The position numbers and the translations under genes were made by a program. Below, piece after piece: positions 57,164 to 64,000 of a stretch of DNA of 64,000 nucleotides (the stretch's first letter is position 1; the number at the start of each line of letters is the position of its first letter). The stretch comes from Methylotuvimicrobium buryatense 5G. Its GTDB lineage: Bacteria > Pseudomonadota > Gammaproteobacteria > Methylococcales > Methylomonadaceae. The notes below the pieces were generated by a model. It did not search any database, had not been told where the DNA came from, and saw only the letters and a program-made list of their open reading frames with translations. Location: contig NZ_KB455575.1 of assembly GCF_000341735.1 (NCBI RefSeq), positions 2,867,972 through 2,931,971 on the forward strand, written 5' to 3'.

Positions 57164-59031
57164 CAGGCGCTTTTCTTCTTTAAATGGACCAGCAACAAGG
57201 ATATCGCCGCCGGCGTCACGCCGGGAATTCGCGAAGCCTGTCCCAGCGTTTCCGGCTGTTGTTTTCTGAGTTTTTCACAAACTTCGTTTGAAAGCCCCGA
57301 GACGTTCCGGTAATCGATCGTTTCCGGCAAACGTAAATGATCGTAACGCTTGGTCTTGTCGATTTCAGTCTGCTGCCTGTCGATGTAACCCGAATATTTG
57401 GCCTGTATCGCGACTTGCTCGGACACCTGCCCCGGAGTTTCATCCCGCTCGATAAAGGTCAACAGCCTCTCGATATCCACTTCGGGACGGCGCAGCAAAT
57501 CCATCAAGTTGACTTCGCGCTGCAACGGCTTGCCCCAAAACGCTTCAGCTTGTTTGGCTTCTTCCGTTTCGGCCCGAAGCCATTTTTTCGACAGTTCTGT
57601 TCGCAAAGCACCAATTTGTTCACGCTTATGTTCGAAAGTGCGCCAACGCTCGTCGCCGACCAAGCCTAACTCGCGGCCGATTTCGGTCAAGCGTAGATCG
57701 GCGTTATCTTCGCGCAGCAACAGCCGGTATTCGGCACGACTGGTAAACATCCGGTACGGCTCTTGCGTGCCGCGCGTGATCAAATCGTCGATCATAACGC
57801 CGATGTATGCCTCGTCGCGAGCCGGACACCAACTTTCCTGGTCGCGAACCAAGCGCGCAGCATTGAGCCCTGCGATCAAGCCTTGCGCGGCAGCTTCTTC
57901 ATAGCCGGTCGTGCCGTTGATTTGCCCGGCAAAAAACAAACCCGGCATATGCTTGGTTTCCAATGACGACTTAAGATCCCGCGGGTCGAAAAAGTCGTAT
58001 TCGATCGCATAGCCCGGACGAATGATTTCGGCGTTTTCGAAACCGAGCATCGATCTTACGAATTCGTATTGCACATCAAACGGCAAACTGGTTGAAATAC
58101 CGTTCGGATAAATCTCGTTCGTATTCAAGCCTTCCGGTTCAATGAAAATCTGATGCGAATCGCGATCGGCGAAACGTACGATCTTATCTTCGATAGACGG
58201 ACAATAGCGCGGCCCGATGCCTTCGATCACACCGGTGTACATCGGCGAACGGTCCAGACCGGACCGAATGATGTCATGCGTTCGGCTATTGGTTCGCGTG
58301 ATAAAGCAAGGGATTTGACGCGGGTGCTGCTCGCGTTTGCCCAAAAACGAAAAAACCGGAACCGGATCGTCGCCGAATTGTTTTTCCAATCGACTGTAAT
58401 CGATCGTGCGACCGTCGATGCGCGGCGGCGTGCCGGTTTTCAATCGGTCCACTCGGAATGGCAACTCGCGCAAACGCTCGGCCAACTCGACCGAAGCCGG
58501 GTCGCCGGCACGCCCGCCGGTATAATTTTCCAGTCCGATATGAATACGTCCGGCTAAAAACGTCCCGGCGGTCAAGACTACGGCGCGCGCGCGAAATTCG
58601 AGCCCCATTTGGGTTTTAACACCGGCAACCCGACCGCCTTCGACGATCAAATCGGCAACCGTTTGCTGAAACAAGGCCAAATTCGCTTGATTTTCCAATG
58701 CACTACGCACGTATTGCTTATAAAGACTACGGTCGGCTTGCGCGCGAGTCGCTCTGACCGCAGGACCTTTACTGGCGTTTAGAATACGAAACTGAATGCC
58801 GGCATGATCGATCGCCTCGGCCATGATGCCGCCGAGCGCGTCGATTTCCTTGACGAGATGCCCTTTCCCGATACCTCCGATCGCCGGATTACAGCTCATC
58901 TGCCCCAAGGTATCGATATTTTGGGTGAGTAATAAGGTTTGCGCGCCGCTTCGGGCGGCCGCCAATGCGGCCTCGGTTCCGGCATGACCGCCGCCGATCA
59001 CGATGACGTCAAAATTTTTTTTGAATTTCAC
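57163..59031 (-). CDS. mnmG: tRNA uridine 5-carboxymethylaminomethyl synthase MnmG
   Basis: A 622-residue FAD enzyme (GidA) which with MnmE modifies the wobble uridine of several tRNAs. The FAD site is [21 protein letters not shown], followed by [49 protein letters not shown] and the adjacent cysteine-containing [13 protein letters not shown]. It ends with the helical tail [25 protein letters not shown]. It starts the gid - par run. No DnaA-box cluster is evident upstream. Confidence 0.97.
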   Translation of the reverse strand: MKFKKNFDVIVIGGGHAGTEAALAAARSGAQTLLLTQNIDTLGQMSCNPAIGGIGKGHLVKEIDALGGIMAEAIDHAGIQFRILNASKGPAVRATRAQADRSLYKQYVRSALENQANLALFQQTVADLIVEGGRVAGVKTQMGLEFRARAVVLTAGTFLAGRIHIGLENYTGGRAGDPASVELAERLRELPFRVDRLKTGTPPRIDGRTIDYSRLEKQFGDDPVPVFSFLGKREQHPRQIPCFITRTNSRTHDIIRSGLDRSPMYTGVIEGIGPRYCPSIEDKIVRFADRDSHQIFIEPEGLNTNEIYPNGISTSLPFDVQYEFVRSMLGFENAEIIRPGYAIEYDFFDPRDLKSSLETKHMPGLFFAGQINGTTGYEEAAAQGLIAGLNAARLVRDQESWCPARDEAYIGVMIDDLITRGTQEPYRMFTSRAEYRLLLREDNADLRLTEIGRELGLVGDERWRTFEHKREQIGALRTELSKKWLRAETEEAKQAEAFWGKPLQREVNLMDLLRRPEVDIERLLTFIERDETPGQVSEQVAIQAKYSGYIDRQQTEIDKTKRYDHLRLPETIDYRNVSGLSNEVCEKLRKQQPETLGQASRIPGVTPAAISLLLVHLKKKSA

Positions 59032-59107
59032 AGGCTTTTAATGCTCAAATAAAGCGCTATTTTAAATAGTAAAGAGGCGTTGTCCAAAATTATTCAGGAG
59101 TTTATTT

Positions 59108-59323
59108 ATGAAAAAGCCTAAAAAACCGGCACCCAACGCGCAAAACAACTTGGTTGCCAAGCACGCACATCAGTTTAACAAAGCCCAAATATTCCGCGAC
59201 AAAACCCAATACCGCCGCAAAGCCAAACACCAAGGCAGGGAGCCTTTACCGATAATGTCCATGGACGCTATCGGTAAAGGCTTCTCCATCGAAAATACCT
59301 TTTTATACTCAAAAATTGGTTAA
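59108..59323 (+). CDS. Small basic conserved-looking protein
   Basis: A 71-residue, strongly basic protein: KKPKKPAPNAQNNLVAKHAHQFNKAQIFRDKTQYRRKAKHQGREPLP. This looks like a small nucleic-acid- or ribosome-associated protein, and I believe similar short proteins exist in Proteobacteria, but I cannot name the family. A ribosome site (CAGGAG) precedes the ATG. A 14-bp inverted repeat, agcctttaccgata / tatcggtaaaggct, covers its 3' part at about 59242-59284. The last residues (ENTFLYSKIG) run into a family C fragment, so the original C-terminus may have been replaced. Confidence 0.6.
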   Translation: MKKPKKPAPNAQNNLVAKHAHQFNKAQIFRDKTQYRRKAKHQGREPLPIMSMDAIGKGFSIENTFLYSKIG

Positions 59324-59385
59324 ATTTATGAAGGTATGGGGTGTGGCTAGCGAGGATGTCGGCAGCAAGGCAGATTTTTGCTTCT
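59300..59385. repeat. Diverged family C fragment
   Basis: aaaattggttaaatttatga then ggtatggggtgtggctagcg and aggatgtcggcagca follow the left half of family C (tcaaaaagggtgtggggtgtgcttggcgagg.. in the good copies). No right end is visible. A short open frame here is not a gene. Confidence 0.5.
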
Positions 59386-59467
59386 CGGTAATTACTGAGT
59401 TACATGGATGTAGAGAAGTTATTTACGACCAAATCCGTAGACAGTTTTTTCAATCAAAAGGATTTAG

Positions 59468-59809
59468 CTATCGTTTTTCCGCTTTTTCCGCGCATTGAAT
59501 GCACAAATTGGCAAAAGGTAAAACCTTCAGCCGCTCCTTGTTAATCTTCACCCCGCAGTTTTCGCAAGAACCGTATTCGCCATCGTCTATCCGATCAATC
59601 GCATGCCTGACTTTAAACATCTCCGCCCGGGTCGTATTGCCTAAATAATCCAATACTTCATCATTCTCGGTTTGTACGGCCTGTTCACCGAAATCTTGCG
59701 ATAACGGCTCATCGGTATGTTTGACGTCCTCGGTAATTTTGCTCAGCCGCTCATCAAGTTCCTCGAGCATTTCGATCAAATTTTCGCGGACTTCCTCGTA
59801 TTCACTCAC
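59468..59809 (-). CDS. DksA/TraR-family C4 zinc-finger regulator
   Basis: A 113-residue protein shorter than DksA (151). The coiled-coil region MSEYEEVRENLIEMLEELDERLSKITEDVKHTDEPLSQDFGEQAVQTENDEVLDYLGN leads to a C4 zinc finger, YGSCENCGVKINKERLKVLPFANLCIQCAEKAEK, with all four cysteines. Family members enter the secondary channel of RNA polymerase and modulate initiation, some with ppGpp. The tip acidic pair is different from DksA, so its effect cannot be predicted. It is flanked on both sides by family C fragments. Confidence 0.85.
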   Translation of the reverse strand: MSEYEEVRENLIEMLEELDERLSKITEDVKHTDEPLSQDFGEQAVQTENDEVLDYLGNTTRAEMFKVRHAIDRIDDGEYGSCENCGVKINKERLKVLPFANLCIQCAEKAEKR

Positions 59810-59899
59810 AGCTCTACCCTGACATTAATTTTAAACTATAGTTGTAAATAGCATAGTACCATTAACTTCGGCATTCATTCTCATGAGACTTTATCTTAT

Positions 59900-59969
59900 C
59901 AACAATTCCCAGTTTGAGCAGTTTCGCCGATCTTAGGGAGTGGGGTATGTCTATCGAGGTACGCCGAAA
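59900..59969. repeat. Family C end fragment
   Basis: caacaattcccagtttgagc then agtttcgccgatcttaggga and gtggggtatg match the left end of the copy at 44362. The rest is missing. It lies between the divergent dksA-like and moxR genes, within their shared upstream region. Confidence 0.6.
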
Positions 59970-60006
59970 AAATTAATAATCCACTTCGCACAACAATCAT
60001 CTCCTC

Positions 60007-60912
60007 ATGCAAAACCCAATCGCTCCTTTACTGGACTCCGCCAATCGAATCATTCTCGGGAAACAACATCAAATCCGTTTAGCCTTATGTTGCCTGTTGG
60101 CTCGAGGCCATCTACTGATCGAAGACATACCCGGCGTCGGGAAAACCACACTGGCGCATACGCTGGCTAAATTGCTGGGATTGAATTATCAACGCATTCA
60201 ATTTACCAGCGATATTCTGCCGTCCGATATTATCGGCGCCTCGATCTTCGACCCTGAAGATCGCAGCTTCAAGTTTCATCCGGGACCGATCTTCAATCAA
60301 ATGATTCTGGCCGATGAAATCAACCGCTCGACGCCTAAAGCACAAAGCGCCTTACTGGAAGCCATGGAGGAACAACAAGTCACGGTCGAAGGCAAAACCT
60401 ATCGCCTGCCCTCGCCGTTTTTCGTGATCGCAACGCAAAACCCCGCTCATCAAATCGGCACATTTCCCTTACCCGAGTCGCAACTGGACCGTTTTTTGAT
60501 GCGCATCGAACTGGGTTATCCGGACCGCAACGCGGAACGAGAATTATTGAGCGGACAGTCGCGGTATCATTTGATTGAAAATCTTAAAACCGAATTACCG
60601 CCCGAACCGCTCAAAAACATCCAACAGCAGGTCAACACCGTACATGTTTCAAGTGCACTACTGGATTATATGCAGAATATCATCACATTTACCCGCGAAT
60701 TCCCCGACTACCCTTGCGGTCTGTCGCCGCGTGCCGGCTTATCCCTGCTCAATGCCGCTAAAGCCTGGGCGTTCATGGACAGCCGCGATGCAGTGTTACC
60801 CGAAGATGTACAGGCGGTACTTCCGGCTGTCGCCGGCCACCGCCTGCGTTCCGCCAGCCAGGATTCCGCCGCGGTCGTCGCACCGATACTCGAACGCGTG
60901 AACGTGCTTTGA
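60007..60912 (+). CDS. MoxR-family AAA+ ATPase
   Basis: A 301-residue ATPase. Walker A is LIEDIPGVGKTTLAHTLAKLLG at about 37-58, Walker B ILADEINRSTPKAQSALLEAMEE, sensor 1 FFVIATQNPAHQIGTFPLPESQLDRFLMRI; the C-terminal lid has GLSPRAGLSLLNAAKAWAF. MoxR proteins act as chaperones that help assemble or insert metal in partner proteins. Its partners are probably the two following genes, since moxR - DUF58 - transglutaminase is a well-known unit. The stop codon overlaps the next start. Confidence 0.93.
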   Translation: MQNPIAPLLDSANRIILGKQHQIRLALCCLLARGHLLIEDIPGVGKTTLAHTLAKLLGLNYQRIQFTSDILPSDIIGASIFDPEDRSFKFHPGPIFNQMILADEINRSTPKAQSALLEAMEEQQVTVEGKTYRLPSPFFVIATQNPAHQIGTFPLPESQLDRFLMRIELGYPDRNAERELLSGQSRYHLIENLKTELPPEPLKNIQQQVNTVHVSSALLDYMQNIITFTREFPDYPCGLSPRAGLSLLNAAKAWAFMDSRDAVLPEDVQAVLPAVAGHRLRSASQDSAAVVAPILERVNVL

Positions 60913-61853
60913 ATACTCTGTCGCTCAAGGACCGTTTCCGGTTAAGCCGTTTTTTTGCCGGCGAAAAACCGTCCGATGAGGCCATTTTACTGAACCAGCG
61001 CCGAATCTTTATTTTGCCGTCCAAGCGCGGCCTGAGCTTTGTCGTATTAATCCTACTGTTGCTGCTGATCGCGTTCGTCTATAACAACAACCTCGCCTAT
61101 TTTCTCACTTTCTTGCTGGCCAGCGTATTTTTTATCGGCATCCTACATAGTTACAAAGCCTTAGCCGGCCTGCTGATTCGAAAAGGACAATGCAAGCCGG
61201 TATTCGCCGGCGAACGCGCCGTATTCCAAATTCATATCGACAATCCGACCCCTGTTCCACGGCCAAGCCTCGAAATCGATTTGTATGACAAAACCCAAAC
61301 GACCCTTGAGCCCTACGAGAAAAAAACCGCCAGACTGTATGCTCCGACCGAACATCGAGGCCATCAAACCTGCGGAACGATTACCCTATCGAGCGGTTAT
61401 CCGCTCGGCCTCTTCCGCGCCTGGTCGCCATTGCGTTTTAATCTATCGGTGTTGGTTTACCCGAAACCCTGGCCGCAGGAAATTCCCTTTCCCGAAACCG
61501 GCGGCGGCTCATCGGATCAAGGTAAAACCGAAAAAGGAACCGACGACTTTTACGGCCTCCAAGAATATCAACGCGGCGATTCGATCAAACGCATCCACTG
61601 GAAAGCTTACGCCAAAGGCCAGGGGCTTTTCAGCAAGCAATACAGCGGCGAGCAAGGCGATGAACTGTGGCTCCATTACGAAGCCAGCGCAGGTTACGGC
61701 AACGAGGAACGCCTGAGCCGGCTGTGCCGCTGGGTTCTCGATGCGGAAAAAGCGGGGCTTCGTTACGGCCTTAAACTACCCGGCCAAAAAATCGGCCTCG
61801 GCATCGGTCCTGCTCACCTGACTCAATGCCTCGAAGCTCTCGCCCTGTTTTAG
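60909..61853 (+). CDS. DUF58 domain membrane protein
   Basis: A 314-residue protein. Two adjacent membrane segments (GLSFVVLILLLLLIAFVYNNNLAYFLTFLLASVFFIGILHSYKALAG) precede a beta-rich region and the DUF58 motif FYGLQEYQRGDSIKRIHWKAYAKGQGLFSKQYSGEQ near 220-255. Start is TTG, overlapping the moxR stop by 4 bases. DUF58 proteins accompany MoxR ATPases; function unproven. TgpA starts 3 bases after its stop codon. Confidence 0.9.
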   Translation: MNTLSLKDRFRLSRFFAGEKPSDEAILLNQRRIFILPSKRGLSFVVLILLLLLIAFVYNNNLAYFLTFLLASVFFIGILHSYKALAGLLIRKGQCKPVFAGERAVFQIHIDNPTPVPRPSLEIDLYDKTQTTLEPYEKKTARLYAPTEHRGHQTCGTITLSSGYPLGLFRAWSPLRFNLSVLVYPKPWPQEIPFPETGGGSSDQGKTEKGTDDFYGLQEYQRGDSIKRIHWKAYAKGQGLFSKQYSGEQGDELWLHYEASAGYGNEERLSRLCRWVLDAEKAGLRYGLKLPGQKIGLGIGPAHLTQCLEALALF

Positions 61854-61856
61854 ATT

Positions 61857-63818
61857 ATGCCCGTCGATATCGAAAAAAATATCTTATTGTTTCTACTGAT
61901 TTCGGTCGGATTGATTGCGCTACCGCATATCTATCACATTCCGGCTTCGACTTTCGGATTCTTCGCATTACTGTTGGCCTGGCGCTTCATCGGCATTTGG
62001 AAGCCAAGCTGCTTGCCCGGCAAATTCTTGCTGTTTTTGTTGACCGTAGGCGGCCTCGTCCTGCTTTATTCGCAGCATCAAGGCCTCTTCGGCCGTGATG
62101 CCGGAACCCGGCTGTTCATGACCGCACTGGCATTGAAACTTCTCGAAATCAAACAAGAACGCGATCTATATTTGATTGTTTTTCTGGCATTCATCGTTGC
62201 CGCTTCGCAATTTTTATACGAACAAAGCATCGCAATGGCGGGCTATATTCTGTTCGTTTGCTGCGTGCTACTGGGCACGCTGGTCGCAATCAACAGCCGC
62301 CGGCAAAACACCTTAAACGCACTGAAAACAGCAGCCGTCATCCTGGCGCAAGCTTTGCCTCTTGCGATCGTGCTGTTCGTTTTTTTTCCGAGAGTCGAAG
62401 CGCCTCGCTGGATGCTTTTCGAAGATAAAAGCCGCGCCAAAACAGGGCTCAGCGACAGCATGGAGCCCGGCTCGATCAGCGACCTCAGCTTTTCGGACGA
62501 ACTGGTGTTCCGCGTCCGTTTTCAAGGTCAGATACCGCCGAATAGACTGCGCTATTGGCGCGGCCCGGTGTTTTCCGTCACCGACGGCAAACGCTGGACC
62601 GCAGCGAAACACTATACCTATACGGCCGCCGCCGAACCGGATTTCAGCGAACCGGCTTATCGCTATACGTTATTACTCGAACCTCAAAATAACAACTGGG
62701 TATTCGCGCTGGAAATGGCCGGAGACTACCCGCCGCAACTGCGCATGAATTCGGAATATCTGCTAACTCGAAGCGGCAACCCCGACAAGCGCGCCGAATA
62801 CCCCATCACATCTTATCCCAGCTACCGCACCGGAACGCTCGAAGCCCATAAGTTACGCACCAATACACAACTACCGGGACCGACATCTCAAAAAATAACC
62901 TCGCTAGTCAAACGACTCGGCGGTTTCGATAAACGGCCCGAACAATTCGTCGACCGTGTCCTACAACATTTCAATCAAGAAAATTTCAGCTACACGCTGA
63001 CGCCGCCGTTAATGGAAAACAACCCGATCGAAACTTTTTTATTCGAGACCCGAAGCGGGTTTTGCAGCCATTATGCAGCCGCCTTCACCTACCTGATGCG
63101 TGTTGCGAACATTCCTGCACGCGTCGTCACGGGCTATCACGGCGGGGTCTTGAACCCGGTCGGCAATTTTTTGGAAATAAGACAAGCCGACGCCCACGCC
63201 TGGACAGAAGTCTGGTTGAAAAACCGAGGCTGGGTGCGCGTCGACCCGACGGCCGCAGTGGCCCCGGAAAGAATCGAACAAAACGTCAATATCGAACAAC
63301 AAATTGCCAGCCGAAACATCAGCTTTTTCTCTGCCGACAGCGATTTGGCTCGGCAGCTCGACTGGCTTAAACAAGCCCGGCAATTATGGAGCAGCGTCGA
63401 TTACAACTGGCAGCGCTGGGTCATCAATTATCATTCCGCCAATCAGACCCAATTTTTAGCCTCGCTCGGAATAGAATCGTTAAAACAAATGCTATTTTGG
63501 CTGATCGGACTTGGCGCTTTATTCACCGCGATACTCAGCTGGCTATTGTTATCGCGTAAAGAAAAAACCGCCGACAAAGTATTGCGCTGCTATCGCCGGT
63601 TCTGCGCCCGGCTCGGCAAGGCCGGCCTAAAAAGAAAAGCTGGCGAAGGACCTATCGATTTCGCTAAACGGAGCAAGGAAGCGTATCCGGATCAAGCTGC
63701 GGCGATAGACGAAATCACCGGTTTATTCATTAAATTGCGCTATCAAAAAGAATCGTCGCAAGCAGACTTGAATCGGCTAAGCGAACGAGTCGACCGACTT
63801 AAGATTCGCCGAAGATAA
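61857..63818 (+). CDS. TgpA-like membrane transglutaminase
   Basis: A 653-residue inner-membrane protein. About six N-terminal membrane segments (residues 10-185, DUF3488) precede a periplasmic transglutaminase-like domain with the triad visible: Cys in RSGFCSHYAAAFTYLMR at about 400, His in QADAHAWTEVWL and Asp in GWVRVDPTAAVAP. One more membrane helix (LFWLIGLGALFTAILSWLLL) and a C-terminal cytoplasmic DUF4129-like part follow. Pseudomonas TgpA is essential and periplasmic; its substrate is not settled. Last gene of the moxR - DUF58 - tgpA operon. Confidence 0.92.
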   Translation: MPVDIEKNILLFLLISVGLIALPHIYHIPASTFGFFALLLAWRFIGIWKPSCLPGKFLLFLLTVGGLVLLYSQHQGLFGRDAGTRLFMTALALKLLEIKQERDLYLIVFLAFIVAASQFLYEQSIAMAGYILFVCCVLLGTLVAINSRRQNTLNALKTAAVILAQALPLAIVLFVFFPRVEAPRWMLFEDKSRAKTGLSDSMEPGSISDLSFSDELVFRVRFQGQIPPNRLRYWRGPVFSVTDGKRWTAAKHYTYTAAAEPDFSEPAYRYTLLLEPQNNNWVFALEMAGDYPPQLRMNSEYLLTRSGNPDKRAEYPITSYPSYRTGTLEAHKLRTNTQLPGPTSQKITSLVKRLGGFDKRPEQFVDRVLQHFNQENFSYTLTPPLMENNPIETFLFETRSGFCSHYAAAFTYLMRVANIPARVVTGYHGGVLNPVGNFLEIRQADAHAWTEVWLKNRGWVRVDPTAAVAPERIEQNVNIEQQIASRNISFFSADSDLARQLDWLKQARQLWSSVDYNWQRWVINYHSANQTQFLASLGIESLKQMLFWLIGLGALFTAILSWLLLSRKEKTADKVLRCYRRFCARLGKAGLKRKAGEGPIDFAKRSKEAYPDQAAAIDEITGLFIKLRYQKESSQADLNRLSERVDRLKIRRR

Positions 63819-63965
63819 CCAGAAAATAAATTTTTCCCGTTGTCGACATGACAATTTCCATAAAGCTTTGAAACGATTAAAATGCATCGCCAGTATTGCA
63901 ATAAGTCGCGAAGATGATATTAATGCATTTTTATTAAATAGTTAGCTAAGCGGGAAGAACACACG

Positions 63966-64000
63966 ATGGACACGCTAGACATGTTGATATTTTATTCCTT
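63966..64000 (+). CDS. Start of an unidentified gene, cut by window edge
   Basis: ATG followed by an open frame (MDTLDMLIFYS) with GGGAAG upstream and a possible promoter (ttgaaa near 63868). Only 11 codons are inside the window, too few to identify. Confidence 0.4.
   Translation, partial: MDTLDMLIFYS

Noticed and set aside
59032-59107. Replication origin upstream of mnmG
   Set aside because: Only 76 bases separate mnmG from the next gene, and no set of DnaA boxes (ttatccaca) or AT-rich unwinding region is apparent. The gid-par-atp order suggests the origin is near but outside.

Overview
The window reads as chromosomal DNA of a gammaproteobacterium. The strongest signs are gene orders known from that class: cytochrome c4 - engB - polA at the left, and mnmG - rsmG - parA - parB - atpIBEFHAGDC followed by glmU - glmS at the right. 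Moderate GC, many small intergenic hairpin repeats and the types of accessory gene suggest a methylotroph of the Methylococcales, but no methane-oxidation gene is present, so that placement is inference.

Left part (1-24.7 kb): cytochrome c4, engB, a metallo-beta-lactamase-fold hydrolase and an HDOD protein, polA, relA, UDP-glucose dehydrogenase, a ComEA-like DNA-binding protein, a DMT exporter, a five-gene photolyase/lipocalin/YbgA cluster, flavoproteins, MsrQ, an APH-fold kinase, an RRM-like protein and guanylate kinase. Middle (25-44 kb): rhlE, a DUF697-like membrane protein, smrA, the very long helicase lhr, a HEAGH-motif protein, the NAD-salvage pair pncB-pncA, pcm, an NlpE-like protein and a YhaN/YhaO (SbcC/SbcD-like) pair. 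Right part (44.6-64 kb): glmS and glmU (UDP-GlcNAc synthesis), the whole ATP synthase operon, parAB, rsmG and mnmG, then a DksA-like regulator and a MoxR - DUF58 - transglutaminase operon. Apart from the partial gene at the right end, housekeeping genes are intact.

The unusual content is between the genes. I could separate at least seven families of short non-coding elements (called A to G here), 60-330 bp long, with terminal inverted repeats and no transposase. Several carry clear target-site duplications: 10 bp for two family C copies, 12 bp for both family B copies and 7 bp for family E. Families A, C, D and G have unrelated ends but carry versions of the same inner core (ggacgtattcacggcgtcc). 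Two copies are chimeras of A and C in the two reciprocal arrangements. Elements are nested in each other, and one landed exactly at the glmS stop codon. I regard this modular network as the most interesting feature of the window.

A second candidate is a possible small RNA between polA and engB, the position of Spot 42 in enterics and ErsA in Pseudomonas. It has an 11-bp stem that would present a C-rich, anti-Shine-Dalgarno-like loop. I saw no rRNA, tRNA, CRISPR array, prophage or complete insertion sequence.
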